From: Nocardioides turkmenicus
GTDB lineage: Bacteria; Actinomycetota; Actinomycetes; Propionibacteriales; Nocardioidaceae
Length of the DNA stretch: 64,000 nucleotides
Reading direction: 5' to 3'
NCBI RefSeq assembly: GCF_011045035.1
Contig: NZ_JAALAA010000008.1
Location: 62,001 to 126,000 of the forward strand
Part shown: in pieces, positions 61,775 through 64,000 of the stretch
Position numbering within the stretch: the stretch's first letter is position 1
Layout of the letters: every line of letters starts with the position of its first letter
The notes under the pieces: generated by a model
Seen by the model: the letters and a program-made list of their open reading frames with translations, nothing else
Told to the model about the DNA's origin: nothing
Databases searched by the model: none
Made by a program: the position numbers and the translations under genes

Positions 61775-62514
61775 CGACCCGCGACGGTCATCCCGAGTCA
61801 CTCATCGAGGTCCACGACACCGCCGAGGCGCTGGCCTCGGCGGTGGCCGGGGAGTTCCTCAGCCGCCTCGCCGACCTCCAGGCGGCCGGCGACGTACCCA
61901 CCATCGGCCTCACCGGCGGCACCATCGCCGATGCCATCCACCGCGAGATCGCACGCCTGGCCCCCGAGTCCGGCGTCGACTGGGGCGCGGTCGAGTTCTT
62001 CTTCGGCGACGAGCGCTACGTCGCCGCCGACTCCCCCGACCGCAACGCCGGCCAGGCCCGTGCCGCCTTCCTGACCGAGGTCGGCGTCCCCGACCACCGC
62101 ATCCACGAGATGCCGTCCACCGACTCCGGCCTGAGCGTCGACGAGGCCGCGGCGCAGTTCTCCGAGGATGTACGCAGCCACGGCTCGGGCGGCTTCGACA
62201 TCCTGATGCTGGGCGTCGGCCCCGACGGCCACATCGCCTCGCTCTTCCCCGGCTTCCCGCAGCTCGACGCGAAGGACGCGATCGCCGTCGGCGTGACCGA
62301 CTCGCCCAAGCCTCCGCCTGAGCGGATCACCTTCACCTTCGAGGCCCTGCGACGGTCCTCGACCGTCTGGTTCCTGGTCAGCGGCGAGGGCAAGGCCGAG
62401 GCGGTGGCCAAGGCCCACGCCGGCGCCCCGGTCAGCGAGATCCCCGCCACCGGCGTCATCGGCACCAACGAGACGACCTGGTTCCTGGACCGCGCGGCCG
62501 CGTCCAAGCTCTGA
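61771..62514 (+). CDS. pgl: 6-phosphogluconolactonase
   Basis: 247 aa DevB-type lactonase. [35 protein letters not shown] and [16 protein letters not shown] are the family blocks. GTG 61771 overlaps the pgi stop (GTGA). It hydrolyses the lactone made by glucose-6-phosphate dehydrogenase, although no zwf gene is in the window. Confidence 0.95.
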   Translation: MTTRDGHPESLIEVHDTAEALASAVAGEFLSRLADLQAAGDVPTIGLTGGTIADAIHREIARLAPESGVDWGAVEFFFGDERYVAADSPDRNAGQARAAFLTEVGVPDHRIHEMPSTDSGLSVDEAAAQFSEDVRSHGSGGFDILMLGVGPDGHIASLFPGFPQLDAKDAIAVGVTDSPKPPPERITFTFEALRRSSTVWFLVSGEGKAEAVAKAHAGAPVSEIPATGVIGTNETTWFLDRAAASKL

Positions 62515-62521
62515 CCCCCTC

Positions 62522-62585
62522 CCGACTTGGCGCGACTGTCCCACCCAGAAGCGCCGAGTCGGCGCAAATGTCCCGGAAACTCCGT
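62522..62585. repeat. 32-bp tandem repeat array A (2 units) upstream of the endonuclease gene
   Basis: Units begin at 62522 and 62554. Each has a conserved core of about 21 bases starting CCGASTCGGCGC and ending TGTCCC, then about 11 variable bases. The core contains the palindrome GCCGA-N-TCGGC. The same unit, same period, occurs three times at 63863-63958. Confidence 0.88.
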
Positions 62586-62662
62586 TACCCAGGGTGCTAA
62601 CGGCAGGTAAATCTTTGCCGCAGCAGGTTCCGCCCGTACCTGCCGGCTGCCACCATCCGAGC

Positions 62663-63853
62663 ATGTCCCTCAGCGCTTCTCGGCGGCTGCGCCTGACCCT
62701 GGCCAGTCTCGTTGCCCTCGCCCTGGCGAGCTTCATGGCGGTCGTCATCACGACCGCCCCGGCCCAGGCGGCCACGATCTCCGTCTCCACGGCGATCGCC
62801 ACCCAGAACGGCTCGACGGCCACCGTACGCGGCTACGTCGTCGGCCAGCCGACCGCGACCAACACCGTCGTGACCAGCAACTACCCCAACGACTACGCCC
62901 TCGCGATCGCCGACTCGGCCGCGGAGACCAGCACATCGAGGATGCTCTACGTGCAGATCCCCGACGCCTTCCGCAGCTCGTGGGGCCTGCGCTCCAACCC
63001 GAGCCTGAAGGGACGCCAGATCGACGTGACCGGCACCCTGACGGCGTACTTCTCCCACCCGGGGCACAAGAACGCCACCGCCTTCGCGTTCTCCGGCTCC
63101 ACGCCGAGCCCGACTCCCACCCCGACCCCGACCGCCAGCCCGACCGCGGACCCCAACATCCCAGCGGGCTACTACGACTCGGCCGCCGGCCTGTCCGGCG
63201 CGTCGCTGAAGTCGGCCCTGCACAACATCATCGACGGCCACACCACGATGTCCTACAGCGCGGTATGGGAGGCGCTGAAGGTGCTCGACCAGGACCCGAA
63301 CAACTCCGCGAACGTGATCGAGTTCTACTCCGGCGTCTCCACGCCGAAGACCAACAACGGCGGCGACGCCGACAACTGGAACCGCGAGCACACCTGGCCG
63401 CAGAGCCATGGCGACTTCGGCACCAGCAACGGCCCCGGCACCGACGTACACCACCTCCGCCCCGAGGACGTCACCGTCAACGCCACCCGCGGCAGCAAGG
63501 ACTTCGACCTCGGTGGGTCGGCCGTCGCCGAGTGCAGCGACTGCTGGACCGACGCCGACTCCTTCGAGCCCCGTGACAGCGTGAAGGGCGACCTGGCCCG
63601 CGGCATCCTCTACATGGCCGTGCGCTACAACGGCGACGACGGCTTCGCCGACCTGGAGGTCAACAACTCCATCAACGGATCGACCAACTACCTCGGCAAG
63701 GTCTGCATCCTCCTCGGCTGGCACAACGCCGACCCCGTCACCACCGCCGAGCGCACCCGCAACAACAAGATCTACTCGACCTACCAGCACAACCGGAACC
63801 CCTTCATCGACCACCCGGAGTACGCGGACTCGATCTTCGGCGCCACCTGCTGA
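62663..63853 (+). CDS. Secreted endonuclease I family nuclease with OB-fold domain
   Basis: 396 aa. A Sec signal (1-37; ARRLRLTLA-type positive start, cleavage after AQA) is followed by a YhcR-like OB-fold region (about 40-150: TVRGYVVGQPTATN), a Pro/Thr linker of PTPT repeats, and an endonuclease I domain with N238-W-N-R-E-H243-T-W-P-Q-S-H-G and DVHHLRPED. The His and Asn residues form the beta-beta-alpha-Me metal site. It degrades extracellular DNA or RNA, probably for nutrient supply. ATG 62663 places the signal peptide correctly. Repeat arrays of one family flank it. Confidence 0.9.
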   Translation: MSLSASRRLRLTLASLVALALASFMAVVITTAPAQAATISVSTAIATQNGSTATVRGYVVGQPTATNTVVTSNYPNDYALAIADSAAETSTSRMLYVQIPDAFRSSWGLRSNPSLKGRQIDVTGTLTAYFSHPGHKNATAFAFSGSTPSPTPTPTPTASPTADPNIPAGYYDSAAGLSGASLKSALHNIIDGHTTMSYSAVWEALKVLDQDPNNSANVIEFYSGVSTPKTNNGGDADNWNREHTWPQSHGDFGTSNGPGTDVHHLRPEDVTVNATRGSKDFDLGGSAVAECSDCWTDADSFEPRDSVKGDLARGILYMAVRYNGDDGFADLEVNNSINGSTNYLGKVCILLGWHNADPVTTAERTRNNKIYSTYQHNRNPFIDHPEYADSIFGATC

Positions 63854-63862
63854 CCCCACCCG

Positions 63863-63958
63863 CCGAGTCGGCGCATCTGTCCCAGGCAGACGCGCCGACT
63901 CGGCGCATCAGTCCCACTCGAACGACCCGAGTCGGCGCGTCAGCTCCACGTTGTCCAC
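63863..63958. repeat. 32-bp tandem repeat array B (3 units) downstream of the endonuclease gene
   Basis: Units begin at 63863, 63895 and 63927, exactly 32 bp apart. The core matches array A and the variable part differs in each unit. The last unit leads into two DnaA-box-like sequences. Confidence 0.88.
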
Positions 63959-63971
63959 AGACTTTTCCACA
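63951..63971 (+). other. Two DnaA-box-like sequences
   Basis: TTGTCCACA at 63951 and TTTTCCACA at 63963 are close to the actinobacterial DnaA box and lie three bases apart. Such paired sites also occur in front of HNH/DUF222 genes in this group, so an origin is not implied. The last 30 bases of the window hold no feature I can identify. Confidence 0.4.
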
Positions 63972-64000
63972 GCCCGCCGATGTCCGGTGGCGGTGTCGAA

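Noticed and set aside
62522..63958. CRISPR array
   Set aside because: The 32-bp units have cores that are not identical, variable parts of only about 11 bases, two or three units per array and no cas genes.
63951..63971. Replication origin
   Set aside because: Only two DnaA-like boxes, no dnaA or dnaN nearby and no AT-rich unwinding region.

Overview
The window is high-GC actinobacterial chromosome. GTG starts, GTACG-rich codon pairs, an InhA-type fabG-fabI pair, a WhiB regulator, a conservon (cvn) operon, an actinobacterial VLRF1 protein and a SUF-to-pentose-phosphate block laid out as in other Actinobacteria all point to a Nocardioides-like member of the Nocardioidaceae. The genus is inferred from style and gene content, not from a marker gene. 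No rRNA or tRNA genes, insertion sequences, phage genes or CRISPR arrays were seen.

Layout. 1-6.7 kb: three condensation/acyltransferase-fold proteins, a GT1-type glycosyltransferase and an alpha/beta hydrolase, probably a small lipid or glycolipid tailoring cluster. 6.8-12.6 kb: a BCCT osmolyte transporter, a nitroreductase, a TSUP permease, an SPFH/NfeD membrane pair and an ABC ATPase. 12.7-22.4 kb: serB, sixA-like, fabG-fabI, small conserved genes, a nucleoside hydrolase, moaA, SURF1 and an ABC exporter. 22.6-26.5 kb: a five-gene conservon (kinase-like, roadblock, DUF742, small GTPase, P450). 26.5-35.1 kb: an ABC-F protein, a zinc metallopeptidase and a run of small housekeeping or hypothetical genes ending in a dicarboxylate symporter. 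35.2-35.7 kb: a WhiB gene behind a leader peptide and an intrinsic terminator, which looks like transcription attenuation.

35.7-44.2 kb is the main accessory island, a fructan locus. It holds GH32 and GH172 enzymes facing a LacI regulator, an ABC sugar importer (binding lipoprotein plus two permeases, no ATPase) and a GH91 inulin fructotransferase. An identical 16-bp LacI operator lies in front of both arms. The genes fit one route: inulin is cut to a difructose anhydride, this is imported, opened by GH172 and finished by GH32. A Tat signal peptide lies just upstream of the GH91 enzyme in the same frame but is cut off from it by a TGA.

44.2-62.5 kb resembles the Mycobacterium tuberculosis Rv1445c-Rv1466 region: sufR-B-D-C-S-U-T, an ABC exporter, ctaA, ctaB, tkt, tal and pgl. 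Here pgi occupies the place where zwf-opcA usually lie. The window ends with a secreted endonuclease I gene flanked on both sides by the same 32-bp tandem repeat.

Two non-coding themes run through the window. At least seven genes have a TAGNNT hexamer exactly six bases before the start codon, the sign of leaderless transcripts. Short GCCGA-initiated tandem repeats also recur: a 21-bp family lies between serB and sixA and, in frame, inside the conservon kinase gene, and the 32-bp family flanks the nuclease.
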